DNA of 64,000 bases from Aspergillus flavus (Eukaryota; Ascomycota; Eurotiomycetes; Eurotiales; Aspergillaceae): positions 62,001-126,000 of the forward strand of contig NC_092407.1 of NCBI RefSeq assembly GCF_009017415.1. The letters are read 5' to 3'. The translations under genes were made by a program, and so were the position numbers. Positions within the stretch are counted from its first letter, which is position 1. Each line of letters opens with the position of its first letter. This document shows, one piece after another, positions 34,950 to 45,447 of this stretch. The notes under the pieces are model-generated. The model was not told the origin of the DNA and did not search any database. It was given only the letters and a program-made list of their open reading frames with translations.

Positions 34950-36268
34950 AATGATGCCTTGAAATGTCTTGGCTGTGCCAGGAGGCCAAAATGGCGCAGT
35001 CTTGAAGAATCGGCTGGACTATCGTTATTATTTCCAATATCAATAACAGCCGGGTGGTCCATGAGATCATTTCTAAACGAGCTAGTATCAAGCATGAAAG
35101 ACCCTACTTCCCAATCGCGGGAGGGCTTGTCAGTCGTAATAAGAGACTGCTCTTGCAAAAAGACGGATGACTGGAGGGAGGGTCGTCGCCTGCTCCACAA
35201 GTTAATTATGGGTTCAGATTCGATGAACCACGGACATCTGGCTGAGGCTGCGGTCTGAAGTTGCTCCACGCCTACATGGATGAGCCCAAGGCATGGCATA
35301 CACACCACTATCGCTATGCGGTAGCCATCCTGTACAAGATCGTTACCAACACGCCCGTACAGCGGACGACCGCCGAGCTTGAGGATTTGCGACGAGTTAC
35401 TTCCACCTTTCTAACTTCAATCAATAGCAGTTTCGTTGAGTTTATCCCTCAGCTAAGCCGCCTTCCCAAAAAGCTCCACTTCTGGCGCTCGCATTGGGAA
35501 GAAATGGCTCCATTACAATGTCGTCAAGCACTGATGGGCCGGTATGAAACTGTTAGCAGACCCCAGCGCCGAGCCATCATTTGTCCGCGACGCCGTTCTT
35601 AAAACTTACTCCGGTACGGAAGAACAAGCAATGTCTCTTACAATGTTGGCCATCGTTGCCGGAGCAGACAATCCGCGCATGGCAATGAATACATGGACCA
35701 TGGCCTGCCTTGCATATCCCGCGATTATGCAGCAGGCTCGTGAGGAGCTTGACCGTGTGAGCGGATCTGACGCCCGTCGCCTGCCAAATCTAGACGATCT
35801 GCCTAGGCTGCCTTACATGTGCGCTGTGGTTAAGGAGGTTTGAGATGGAGACCTATTGTGTCTCTTGCCCGGCAGCGTGTCCTCGTTGACGACCTAGAGT
35901 TTGAGGGATATAGATTCCCTGCAGGTACCGAGTTTCTCATCAATTCAATACCCGTCTGTAGCAACTGTTATGAGAGACCGACCGAGTTCTGGCCGGAGCG
36001 CTGGTTGGAAAACGACGTGAGTGGAGGTGGTATTGAACAGGGTCTCTGGCAGCTTGCCTTAAGCGGAGAAAAAAGTTCCTGCGTCGGCTACAAATTGGCC
36101 TAGAAGGAATTGTTCGGGGCTTTGTCGCGCTTGCTGTACTGCTTCGATTATTCCCCGGCTGGTGCGATTGACGACGAGAAATTAGGTCATTTTGGCTCAG
36201 GCGAACCGTTTCCCCTCAAGGTTACCATAAGGTCGCCAGCGCACGAATGCTTGTTCGTCGAGAAGTGA
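34950..36268 (+). pseudogene. Cytochrome P450, degraded (frameshifts and stops)
   Basis: P450-like segments lie in order but in changing frames: SRVVHEIISKRAS near 35050, WREGRRLLHKLIMGSDS at about 35172, LLHAYMDEPKAWHTHHYRYA from 35261, the I-helix region MLAIVAGADNPRMA at 35644, and PERWLEND near 35993. Frame changes occur near 35162, 35258, 35505 and 35840. Nonsense codons are TGA at 35532-35534 (in place of Trp) and TAG at 36101-36103 (in place of Gln). The heme loop reads SGEKSSCVG instead of the family FxxGxRxCxG, so heme ligation would be impaired even without the stops. The N-terminal membrane anchor is unrecognisable. Several lesions are G-to-A or C-to-T transitions. The next intact gene is a methyltransferase, suggesting a former metabolite cluster (inference). 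Confidence 0.82.
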
Positions 36269-36636
36269 AGAAGGGAGATGAGAATCCTATCGTGTGACGT
36301 GGGATACTGGTTGATCAAGGAAATAAGGGTTTGGTAGCAGTCATTTTCGAGAGCAGATGTATAGTCACTGGCGTATTCAATCCAGTACCGCAGTTTCCTA
36401 TCTTGGCACCACAATTCATACCCATGTTTCATAGCTCCCTGTGCAATCAGCTTATCCATACTCGAATACCCTAAGCTGAAACCAGATATCGGCCGATAGT
36501 GTCGTGTGGGCAGGGAAAACGTCCCATTGTAAAAAGTCTCCGCGAAAGGCTCCGAACGGGTAACTTGGTGGCCATGGCACTTGATAGATATAAATACGAG
36601 CAACAAACGCCCGTCACTATCTTTTGTCCTAACCAT
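36187..36636 (-). CDS. Unrecognised open reading frame
   Basis: A 149-codon open frame that I do not recognise. It has no signal peptide or clear motif, and it overlaps the 3' end of the P450 pseudogene on the opposite strand by 82 bp. Its ATG is 84 bp from the divergent methyltransferase ATG. It could be a chance frame, an orphan gene or a remnant. Low confidence. Confidence 0.25.
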   Translation of the reverse strand: MVRTKDSDGRLLLVFISIKCHGHQVTRSEPFAETFYNGTFSLPTRHYRPISGFSLGYSSMDKLIAQGAMKHGYELWCQDRKLRYWIEYASDYTSALENDCYQTLISLINQYPTSHDRILISLLHFSTNKHSCAGDLMVTLRGNGSPEPK

Positions 36637-36719
36637 CTTTTATATTGGTAGTTTACAGTTACGTCTTATTATTTTCCTTTTCTTATACTGGCTGTCGACT
36701 TGACTATCATCTTTGCACA

Positions 36720-37662
36720 ATGCAGATTAGTGACATAAAGTCGTCGGACTGGGACACCACCGCGTCCGAGTATTCCAAAGTTCCCCTCGAAGGGCCACTG
36801 TTGATTCCCTGTAAGCGCATGATTAACGCCTTACAGAATACCCTTAGCTTTTCATCGGCCACAACAATCTTAGACATTGGATGTGGTCCCGGCACCGCCA
36901 TCAGTTTGCTGATCGAAGACTACGGCCACCATATTCCACCAGGAACTCGACTGGTCGCGACGGACTACTCTGCAGGCATGGTGGCAGAGACCAGAGCCAG
37001 GAGAGACTCGAAGATAATAGCCGGGGGTGACAATCCAAATTGCTGGGATCGACTCGAGACGCTGGTAGTGGATGCACAGGATCTGTCTCCATTTCCCTCG
37101 AATAGCGTCTCGCATATCATGGGGAGCCTTGTTTACTTTATGCTCCCAGACCCAATGAAGGGCCTAATAGAGGCTCATCGTGTACTACAAGCCGGGGGCG
37201 TCTTTGCATGTACGAGTTGGGCAAAGGTCGAGTGGATGGAACTCCTGGTTCAAGCGGTGCACAAGGTGCGACCCGTTGGGAAGGATAACAACGTAAGACT
37301 TCTCATATCCCTTAACTCTTGTTGCATCGACTCTCTGACAATTCTGCTCAAAGTCAACCCAACCAAGAGAGACTAGTTTGATCCCAACGCATTGGAAGGA
37401 TGCTGCTGGAGTGAAGGAAGAGCTAGAATCTGCTGGTTTCCGCGACGTGCACACCGAATACGTCGAGTTCAACTGGGCTGTTGAAGACAATAACAAGTTT
37501 GCCGAGATGATGTGCACAAGTTCCAACCCCGGTAGCAAGATGGTCTTGGGTGATCTTACTGCTGAAGAGCAATATCATGTTTGTAAAGAGTATGCGAAAA
37601 TTCTGGAGGAGAATGGGAATGTGTGCAAAGGTGTCGCGGTCCTGGGCGTTGGCAGGAAATAG
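36720..37662 (+). CDS. Class I SAM-dependent methyltransferase (2 exons)
   Basis: Exons 36720-37292 and 37372-37662, with a 79-bp GT..AG intron, join to 287 residues. Motif I LDIGCGPGT lies at about residues 51-59 and binds S-adenosylmethionine. The acidic motif II VATDYSAGM and the post-motif VVDAQDLSPF (about 119-128) follow, and ALVYF-like and HRVLQAGG elements complete the fold. It resembles small-molecule methyltransferases found in fungal secondary metabolism. The acceptor site ends in GAG, a weaker splice site, and was chosen because it is the only nearby AG that restores the frame. It sits between P450 and permease pseudogenes, so it may be an orphaned tailoring enzyme. Confidence 0.8.
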
Positions 37663-38034
37663 TCGAGGGGCGCCTTCTTGCGCTAGCTCCCCTAGATGCT
37701 TCAAATTGCTTCTTAGTAACATTTTTTGAGAAATGCAATATTCTTTACTGAGTTAGGGTCCTACATTTCGTGCATGCACCAATCCCAATGGGCAGATTCG
37801 AGGTGTGAACATGTACTAGACAGATGCGATCTCCTCGTAGAAGAAGATATACGATGCCATTCTTTTCCCATGCGCTGTTTTTTGAGGTGCTCACCATGCA
37901 AGGGGAAGTAAATGTCGATCTCAGCAAGGAGTGTCTCCTCCCGCATCCCTACCTTCCTTCTCTAATTCGCTTCATCCTTTCCAGATCGCCTGGGTTTCTT
38001 ATTCGTTCTATCTTCTCGGTTACCCTGTTCCACC

Positions 38035-39245
38035 ATGGAGACATCTGAACCAAAGAGTCATGTTTCTATCACCAGAGAGGGTGTGGCGTCCGTCCAAGAG
38101 TATGATAACCTGCGTCTTCGACCGATGGGAAAGAAGCCAGTTCTCCAGGTAAGCACAACAGTCACTCACCTCACAGATGCAATTGCGTCAGAGGACTTGT
38201 ATCGCACTTTATCCGCGAAACCTCGGCATTCTCTCGATCTTTGGTTTCAGCTATACTCTTCTGGGTACGTGGGAAAGACTGCTTGGGTGAGTCTGAAGCG
38301 GATTTCAATGCTTTCAGCTCTTCAGCACTAACAGCTTATGTAGTACCTTCATTAGACCTCTGGGGAAGTGTGTTCTCCCACCCAGGAGCCTGCTGTTCCG
38401 CAGAGAATTCTGACATATCCGTGGCGGGTCTGGTGGGACTGTCTATGCCTTCATTTCTGCACGGGTGGGCACTAAAGCTTTCTTTGCGGTTCTATCGAAA
38501 TCGACATCATTGAATGCATGTCGTTCGTCCCAACTGGATTAGATTCTGGAGCTAGTCATGGAATAGGGCACCCACTGCCGGAGGGCAATATCACTGGGAT
38601 TCAATGCTTGCCCCTATCGAATCCCAGAAGTTCCTCAGCTATATTTCAGGTAATCTCTATTCCAGACTCAACTTGGTCATTGCTGAGACCCGATAAGGTT
38701 AGGTTGGTGGGCTGTTCTTGGTTGGCAGACTGCTCATGCATCGTGCGCCTTTATGACCGGAATAATGATCCAAGGTGCTGCGATTCTGGGAAACAGTCTT
38801 TATAATTCACTACCTTGGCAAGGTGCTTTGACTGTCTGGGTCGCACTATTTTGCGCAATGCTTGTGAACCTCTTGGGTGGAAAACTCCTACCTCGCATTG
38901 AGACTGTCCTTTTGGTCGTGCATATCCTTGGAGCTTCGGCATTAAGATTGCCTTAGCATGCCTGTCGGGCCACAAGCCAAAGGAAGAAGTGTTCTTACAG
39001 TTCCTAAATAGCGGGGAGTTCAGTACACAAGGGCAGTGCTTTTGGCTTTGCTGGAGGTGATGCCGCTGTGCATATAAGTTCTTGGCTTGATATACGCATA
39101 TGTGACGTTTATTAATTGCCTCGAATAGGTGTCTGAAGAAGTAGCAAAGGCATCGCGCGTTATTCCTCAAGCTAAAATGCTTAGTGTTCTACTGAATCGT
39201 TGTCTCGGCTTCGGTATGCTCATTGCCATTCTAGATCACAACTGA
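38035..39245 (+). pseudogene. Amino-acid permease (APC family), degraded and truncated
   Basis: Pieces of a fungal GABA/choline-type amino-acid permease occur in order. The N-terminal start METSEPK..LRLRPMGKK is at 38035, then LGILSIFGFSYTLLGTWE near 38228, GGSGGTVYAF near 38424, ESQKFLSYI near 38618, LGWQTAHASCAFMTGIMIQGA near 38720, LLPRIETVLLVVHILG near 38885 and EEVAKASRVIPQAKMLSVL near 39133. Frames change repeatedly, and a TGA at 38411-38413 interrupts one segment. Similarity ends near 39233, so the C-terminal half of the transporter is missing. Some frame changes coincide with plausible introns, but not all. Non-functional as read. Confidence 0.72.
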
Positions 39246-39670
39246 AGTCACAACTAATTATAGAAGTCACCTGCCTTCATGTATTTGAGTAGCTGGTTAA
39301 TTAAGGTTTTGGGGCGAAAAGACCCAGCTTGCTCCAGTTAAGCTCAGCCCAAGTTTAACCAATGATATTTCGTGACTGACTTAAGTGGCTTGCCGAAGCT
39401 TAATGACTGGCCGAAACCAGCTGGTACATAATAGGTCATAATCCAGCAGGGTACGCTCTTATGCCTGATAAGCCCGAGTGGTAATGAATAATCATGATTC
39501 ATCACTTATGGCATGCACATGTTACACGCCTCTCCACTTGGCAGCTGGAGAACATGTATAATCTACCAACGTACATGCGCCATTGCACAGGCAAACAAAC
39601 ATCTTGCCAATCTGAAAACACTGAAAGTTATTAAGGTGAGAAATCGAGACAGCACAAAAGTACCTCCGGC
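39246..39670. other. Gene-free stretch
   Basis: No gene is recognised. It lies between two pseudogenes. Confidence 0.45.
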
Positions 39671-40867
39671 ATGGGTCCATGGGACAAGCGTTTTCGTGAG
39701 GCACATGACTATGCCAGATGGCATGGATTTTTATCTGGCTGGCCAAACTTCGACGAGGCCAACTATGGTGACGGAGCCATCCAGGGGACCTTCTTGCTTC
39801 ATGAGGGCTTTGCTGACTGGCGTGATGTACCCCAATCTGAATATGGAGTTTTCCATATTGAGGACGTCCCAGGGATGATGCGGGCTGCCAATGATTACGC
39901 GGTAGGTAATGGCTATGAAGCGAGTATACCGAATTTCCACCAAGCCAATCACGGAAATGGTATCGTGTATGGCACCTTCCTGATCAAGCTTGGCAACACC
40001 GACTTTATTGATGTTCCTGCCGCAGAGTTAGGTGTCTGGGATAAGACCAATGTGCCCGCTATGATGAAAAGCAGCAAATGACTACGGCGTGTCGCACGGA
40101 TATGCGGCAGCCTTCCCGACCTTCCATGAGGCGAATTACGGCCAGGGCCTTGTGTTTGGCTTGAAACTCTTCCATCACGGCGCCACGGCTTGGCGCGATA
40201 TACCGGCCGATCTATTGCACAATTATTCAGACCACAGCAGCCCAATAGGTGTTGTACTGTGCCGGTCATCTGATGTCGCTATATGGACGGACATGCGCCA
40301 ACGCCGGACCGATATTTCGCCCGGGACGGATCTGATCCATCAAACCTATGCGCTTACTGGCGGGCGATATCTTGTGGGCAGTACGACCCCAACAGTACCG
40401 CCATCTCCAACTGGCTTGATATTGGGCACACGTAATCCGAGATCAGGACATATAAGGGCCAGCAACAGCGTTATAAACTCGCTGAGTGGGGCTCTCAAGC
40501 AGCAGCCCAGGCCGGCACCAAGCTGAGCGACTGCGGCCAGGTTATATTTGGCTACAATGTCAACAACGTGGATATCGACAAATTCGACCATGGTTCCGTG
40601 GGTGGGGGTAGAGTCGTTCCTGTCTACCTAGACACACGCCTTTTTGAACCCACCTTCTTCGCCCATGAGTTCGGCCATGCCCTTGGGCTCGTACACTCGT
40701 CGTCTCAACTCCGCGGGCCATACGGCGACCGATTTGATATCATGTCGGCCATGAATGCATGGTCATTCCCCGACAATCAAGGGAGAAGGGCAGGGCCTGG
40801 AGCTGCCGCAATTAACCTTGAGAATCTCGGCTGGCTCCATCGGTCCCGCATTTGGCGACATCAATGA
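39671..40867 (+). pseudogene. Metzincin-type metalloprotease with 62-residue repeats, broken
   Basis: The N-terminal part has three tandem repeats of 62 residues, each containing a PNF(H/D)(E/Q)AN(Y/H)G.G core followed by a DVP or DIP motif. The C-terminal part carries HEFGHALGLVH at 40664-40696, the full HExxHxxGxxH zinc site of metzincins, followed by a likely Met-turn in DIMSAM. No signal peptide is visible in front of the first repeat. The gene is broken: one extra A in a run of four (40067-40070) shifts the frame between repeats 2 and 3, a second shift near 40280 restores it, and a TAA at 40433-40435 interrupts the linker. The zinc domain itself is intact but would not be reached. I do not know a name for the repeat. 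Confidence 0.75.
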
Positions 40868-41743
40868 GTTCTTGGCAGCGCGCCTGACAGTAGGCCCTGT
40901 CTTCTACTTAGAGTTCCGGCAAAATAGTAGATAGGACAAAGGCCTTCCTGGACCCAGAATTCTCATCCATGCCCGCAATTCCGAGAAGAGCCCCGAGATT
41001 CTTGGAAGTGAACCGAAATCAGCTGGAGCATTGCGCGCTGGAGAGGAGCTGGAATTGCCCGGCGGATCACCTCCAGTAGTTGTTCGAGTAGAGGTGGATC
41101 GACTCCGAGGCCTCTAAAGCGACTATTCACGTCTGGGTTCTGCCAATGAGTGGATATCGGTCGGTCCATGTGTCCTCGTTCGTTCACGGCAAGCTATAAC
41201 GTAATTCACGGGTTCGTCAGCCATGCCCGTTAGTTAACTAAAAGTCCAGCGTCGTTAAACCTGGTGTCAGAAACGAGGAGACTAATCGCGGCTTAAACTT
41301 TTTAAAATAGTCTTCGTGTTGTAAATGGTCTTTTGGCTGTTGGATTAACTGTACCTCCTGGCATGCTTTCGGGCTACCTTTTGCTCCAGCTAGTATTACT
41401 AGCAAATTATGATTTCGGCCGTCCCAACTTGACTTAATTTAATAGCTTTGGTGTGAGACGGTGGACGTCCAAAAAGCCACATTGTATTTGACATACCGAA
41501 GTACCAGACTTGTTAGCGAATTACTTTGTAGCTTAGCGGTTTATCCAGTGCAACGTGGTCATAGGAATATAAGCAAGCCATTTAGCTTGGCAAGGATAAG
41601 GTTATAGAATGGGCCAGAACAACGTAGCACGTCATTATGCCCATTTACGTTGCCCTACACCACCCTTTAAAGCTGCACTCTGCTCGGATTGCACTGGAAG
41701 GTTACATAGCCTCTATTGAGTCAGATATATTCCCTCATATTCA
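40868..41743. other. Gene-free stretch
   Basis: No gene or repeat is recognised in these 0.9 kb. Confidence 0.45.
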
Positions 41744-43963
41744 ATGTCTTCTTCACATATCAGAAATCAATCTGAGTCACAGTCTACTCCACAACCTGGG
41801 CCTGACACTGACAGGGGAAACAGCCCCACGCCATCAGAGGGACATGGTCATTATGGCAGGCCGGTTGGACACACATCTGGTGCACGTGCACCCAAGGACA
41901 GAGACTTGTTGGAAACCTCCGAAGTCCTTCCCGTTTCCCTGCGCTATATTTTGGAACGTGGCCGTCCCCTCGTCTTTGACTGGGAATTGCCCGCCGTGGT
42001 GAAGTCCCAAGGAACCTCAGAATTTGACAACGAGGTTTTACTTTTGGCTAGTTACTTCGAAAGGAACTCGGAAGAGATGCTTGAACATGTTCAAGCGAAG
42101 ACTTTCGCAGAGTGTCTTGCCGAATACCTGGACCCCCCATCACAGAGCTTCATCAGGGCACTTATTGATGAGGTATCACGGGCCAGTGATCAAGAAACCG
42201 GTAAGTTTACCTACCGACCCAGATTCCGTATCTTTTCACGGGGAACTGTGTGCAGTATAGCTGAGGAAAGTTCACTAGTCCGAGGTTCGTATAGTCATGT
42301 CCTTAAGGAAAACGCTAGCACGTTGGCCTCAATCTCCTATTCGGACGGGGAGGTGGAGCTTCAATTTGGACACATTGACGACCTCGCCCAAGTGGTCCCC
42401 GAAGTGATAGGCATAATTAAAGCTCTCGAGTTGCTCTGCTCATTAATCCTTCTACCCGCCGACAACAATATGATCAACCTAATTTCTCAAAAGTTCGCAA
42501 TCGTTACAAGTTCACCCGTCAATCAAAAAGTCCATATGGAGATTAACCGCACTACTCGAACGCCACACACGAATCGCTGCTGCTGGAAACCTTTATTTAC
42601 TTCTTGCAACATCACATGCACGCGCTATTTTCAGCTACATGATTTTGGAACGGGTCTTGAAATCTCATTCGACCTTTTGATGTCACTTGCAGCTATTGAA
42701 TTTTCCGTTGTGATAGATGAAGGCATTGTTTTTGTCGGATATCAGACTGCAATCATCCCAACGAAAATGGGAGAAAACTGGGTCCAGTTTCACTTGTATA
42801 CGAACGATAACGGTCAAATCAACCCTTACCAGATCCAATTTGAACACCGACTCAGAACAGGGCATGGCACACCAAGCTTCCGAACTATGCGATGCTTTTT
42901 GGGCTGGTGTGAGGTTGCCCAGATCAACTTAGGGACTACAGATTTGCCAACCGGTGTTGGATACAGTACTGGCAGACCTAGACCCCGCTCAATTGAACTT
43001 GACGGCTTTTCTCCATTAGCCCAGGTTGGTGGAGGTGGTATCGCAACCGCAACTGTTGGCTTGCAAGTCAACTACAAGTTTACTTCCCATACAGTTCAGT
43101 TTAGCGTCGTTAGGGATTATGCTAGCCTCATCACCAATACTGCCCGGCAACTGGCCATTTTATATGACTCGTGGGAGAAGAGGTGCTGGCTGGTACCCAA
43201 GCTGAGCCTGCTGGTGCACATGAGCCGCGTCTACATCTCACAGGATGGGCTTCGTGCTGGAGGCCCAATTCCGGCAATTGATGGACATCAAGATAGTGAG
43301 GATATACTCCAGGTTGTTGCAGATCTTGGAGAAAAAATTATTTCATCCGCAGGTGGAGAGGATTTCACATTTCGGCAGCTGATGAAATATTTGAACCTTA
43401 ACTTGGTCGCCGCGCGCTATGCAACTAAGAACAGCGGGGGAGGTAGTCTGCATGGCTTTGAATTCATGGAAATTATTTTCCCACACGGAACGGCTTCAAA
43501 CATGAAGCAACTGAACCTGAATCACGCCGACACGTGGCTATCTATTGTTAACGGGGTTGACTCTATTATAATTGGCTCCAGAATGGGTAATGTCATCACG
43601 CCTCGCGGACCTGGACGACCTAATGCTATATGTAATGTGTTGCCCCAGGACCACGATTACCTTGCGGCCACCGTACCGTGCCTAAGACGGCTGGTATCGA
43701 GAACCGGGGGAGACCTGTTGGACCGTGCAACATCTGACGGAAGAATAAAGATCTCGCAAGGCTGCTATTGGTCCATCACTGGACAGCCATTTAGTCCTTG
43801 TGAGCACACAAACCACAATACTTGCTGGATGAGAGACGACCTATTTCAGTCGACTAGTGATAGCATTTTATCGCAATTCCAGGAGCTTGTCTTTAGGAAG
43901 CAGACCCCGGCACAGGCTATCCCTCCTTCCGGTGCTGTGGTTTTTGGGCGGCCAAATCGTTAG
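41744..43963 (+). CDS. Uncharacterised fungal protein, 739 residues
   Basis: A long intact single-exon frame whose function I do not recognise. Residues 1-50 are Ser/Pro/Gly-rich and probably disordered. The rest is mixed and without membrane segments or signal peptide. The C-terminal third contains LMKYLNLNLVAARYA, LHGFEFMEIIFPHG, DYLAATVPCLRRL and a Cys/His cluster CYWSITGQPFSPC..H..H..CW (about 690-715) that could bind zinc. Similar C-terminal blocks occur, from memory, in lineage-specific fungal proteins of unknown role, sometimes in accessory regions. It is unusual that such a long frame is intact next to a pseudogene-rich stretch, which suggests selection or recent arrival. Confidence 0.7.
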   Translation: MSSSHIRNQSESQSTPQPGPDTDRGNSPTPSEGHGHYGRPVGHTSGARAPKDRDLLETSEVLPVSLRYILERGRPLVFDWELPAVVKSQGTSEFDNEVLLLASYFERNSEEMLEHVQAKTFAECLAEYLDPPSQSFIRALIDEVSRASDQETGKFTYRPRFRIFSRGTVCSIAEESSLVRGSYSHVLKENASTLASISYSDGEVELQFGHIDDLAQVVPEVIGIIKALELLCSLILLPADNNMINLISQKFAIVTSSPVNQKVHMEINRTTRTPHTNRCCWKPLFTSCNITCTRYFQLHDFGTGLEISFDLLMSLAAIEFSVVIDEGIVFVGYQTAIIPTKMGENWVQFHLYTNDNGQINPYQIQFEHRLRTGHGTPSFRTMRCFLGWCEVAQINLGTTDLPTGVGYSTGRPRPRSIELDGFSPLAQVGGGGIATATVGLQVNYKFTSHTVQFSVVRDYASLITNTARQLAILYDSWEKRCWLVPKLSLLVHMSRVYISQDGLRAGGPIPAIDGHQDSEDILQVVADLGEKIISSAGGEDFTFRQLMKYLNLNLVAARYATKNSGGGSLHGFEFMEIIFPHGTASNMKQLNLNHADTWLSIVNGVDSIIIGSRMGNVITPRGPGRPNAICNVLPQDHDYLAATVPCLRRLVSRTGGDLLDRATSDGRIKISQGCYWSITGQPFSPCEHTNHNTCWMRDDLFQSTSDSILSQFQELVFRKQTPAQAIPPSGAVVFGRPNR

Positions 43964-44184
43964 GAAATATTTAGTTGCTTTGGGTAGCAAAAAGTTCGTT
44001 TTGTCTATCGAGTAAGAGGTCGAAGCAGCCAATAGAAGGCTAGCAATTAGTACACGTTGCAGCGGAAACTGTTAAAGTGAGAACAGATTGATTATTTTTG
44101 GTTGGCTTGTTGGGAGCTACATCTATCTTTACAGGGTGGGATGCTATAAATATGTCATTTCCAATCCCTGCTGCAAGGTTCAGC

Positions 44185-44860
44185 CACCGTGTATGGAGGA
44201 TTATAGCGGCCACTCCGCAACAACGATTCTCCTCACTAAGTCCATCTACCGCCTAGTATTATACTGTATCGCTATCTCTACTAATATAGAATATTATGTA
44301 GAAAGAGCTTGTAATATAGATATTTTATATATATTTCTTAATAAATTACAAATAAAAGTATAGTTTCTAATAAAATATAAGTAGAAATACTTAATAAAAA
44401 AATATTAGTGTAATACAGATGTATTATATATATAGTATGCACTAAAATAGTTCCCGTTGACTTACCGTCTTTTGATAAAGGCAAATTTAGGGCCACCCGT
44501 GCCTAAAATTTAGGGGCTGTAGTGTCTAAATCTTAGGGATTACATGCCTAGATTTTAGAGGCCAAGATGCCTAGAGTTTAGGGATTATCGTTCACAGTTA
44601 GATACTATAAAATTAATTGTAGTTCTAATACACTCTATTATAGATATAATATACAGCGATTTTCTAGTAATCTTTTCTTTTAAATAGTAGATTTTATATA
44701 GAAATGTATATAATATATAGATTTCCTAGTATTTATACTGGCTTCGGAGGTATAAATATAGAAATATTAAATATATACAGTTGTTTTGGGAATTCTGTTC
44801 GCAGAAATCGATAAGAACCCGTTGTTGCGGAGTGGCCGCTATAATCCTCCGTACACCGTG
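44185..44860. mobile_element. Non-autonomous inverted-repeat element (676 bp)
   Basis: The outer 41 bp, 44185-44225 and 44820-44860, are inverted copies with only two or three mismatches. The shared core includes GGAGGATTATAGCGGCC, and similarity may extend a few bases outward. The interior is AT-rich without coding capacity, as in a MITE or a deleted DNA transposon. A TA dinucleotide flanks the highly conserved core on both sides (44192-44193, 44852-44853), compatible with Tc1/mariner-like TA targets, but the true ends are uncertain. Confidence 0.75.
44500..44590. repeat. Four degenerate 22-23-bp tandem repeats
   Basis: Inside the inverted-repeat element four consecutive units of 22-23 bp share the pattern TGYCTAAATTTTAGGG with variation. 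Each holds a TTTAGGG- or TTAGGG-like core resembling telomere repeat sequence. This may be a subterminal transposase-binding array or chance. Confidence 0.6.
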
Positions 44861-45447
44861 ATACTCAACCGGGGCCATTACCCTACCCAACCCACCCATT
44901 TGCCAGTCAACCTGACATAGCTGCCTCTGGAATTAGCCAGCGCGAATCAAAATCCAATAGTTACAACACGCATAGCTCAGATAGTTAACATCAAGAACAA
45001 GGAAGGTCAGCATTAATACAGTCACTCTTGTCTGCAAACGGTGCCCGCCCAATAGATCAGTCGGGAGGCGAGGACATACATCACCTTTGCATAACTCCGG
45101 CGAAGTGCCATGGAATGCCTGGCACGTGTTATCAATGGCCTCGGTCGGAATGATCCAGAGCGATCTAGAGCACCAAGTTCAGAGACCACCTGCGGTACTT
45201 ATGATAACAGGGAGGAGTTATTACACATATAATCACTGAAAAGATAGTTGAGAACAGGTGTCGGATACTGGGCATGTGAGACGCTGGCTCCCGACAGCTG
45301 ATACTTTACACCAACACATGGGCTCTGAAGGCTATTAACCGCCCCATCCCCGGACTGTCTATGTAATTACGATAACTAAATATATTGCTGCAGTTGCTCC
45401 TTCTAATTCTTGCCGGCCACATCTCAGCTACCCTAGATCCCTTCGCC
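44861..45447. other. Gene-free stretch upstream of CYTH-like gene
   Basis: No gene is seen. In-frame non-ATG codons extend the following gene leftward to 45385 without an ATG. Confidence 0.45.

Noticed and set aside
34832..35308. A 158-codon minus-strand open frame that looked protein-like
   Set aside because: The plus strand of the same stretch reads P450-like segments (ISKRAS, WREGRRLLHK) in order, so the minus frame is a shadow of the pseudogene.
44500..44590. Interstitial telomere tract
   Set aside because: The units are 22-23 bp, with only a TTAGGG-like core each, not tandem hexamers.
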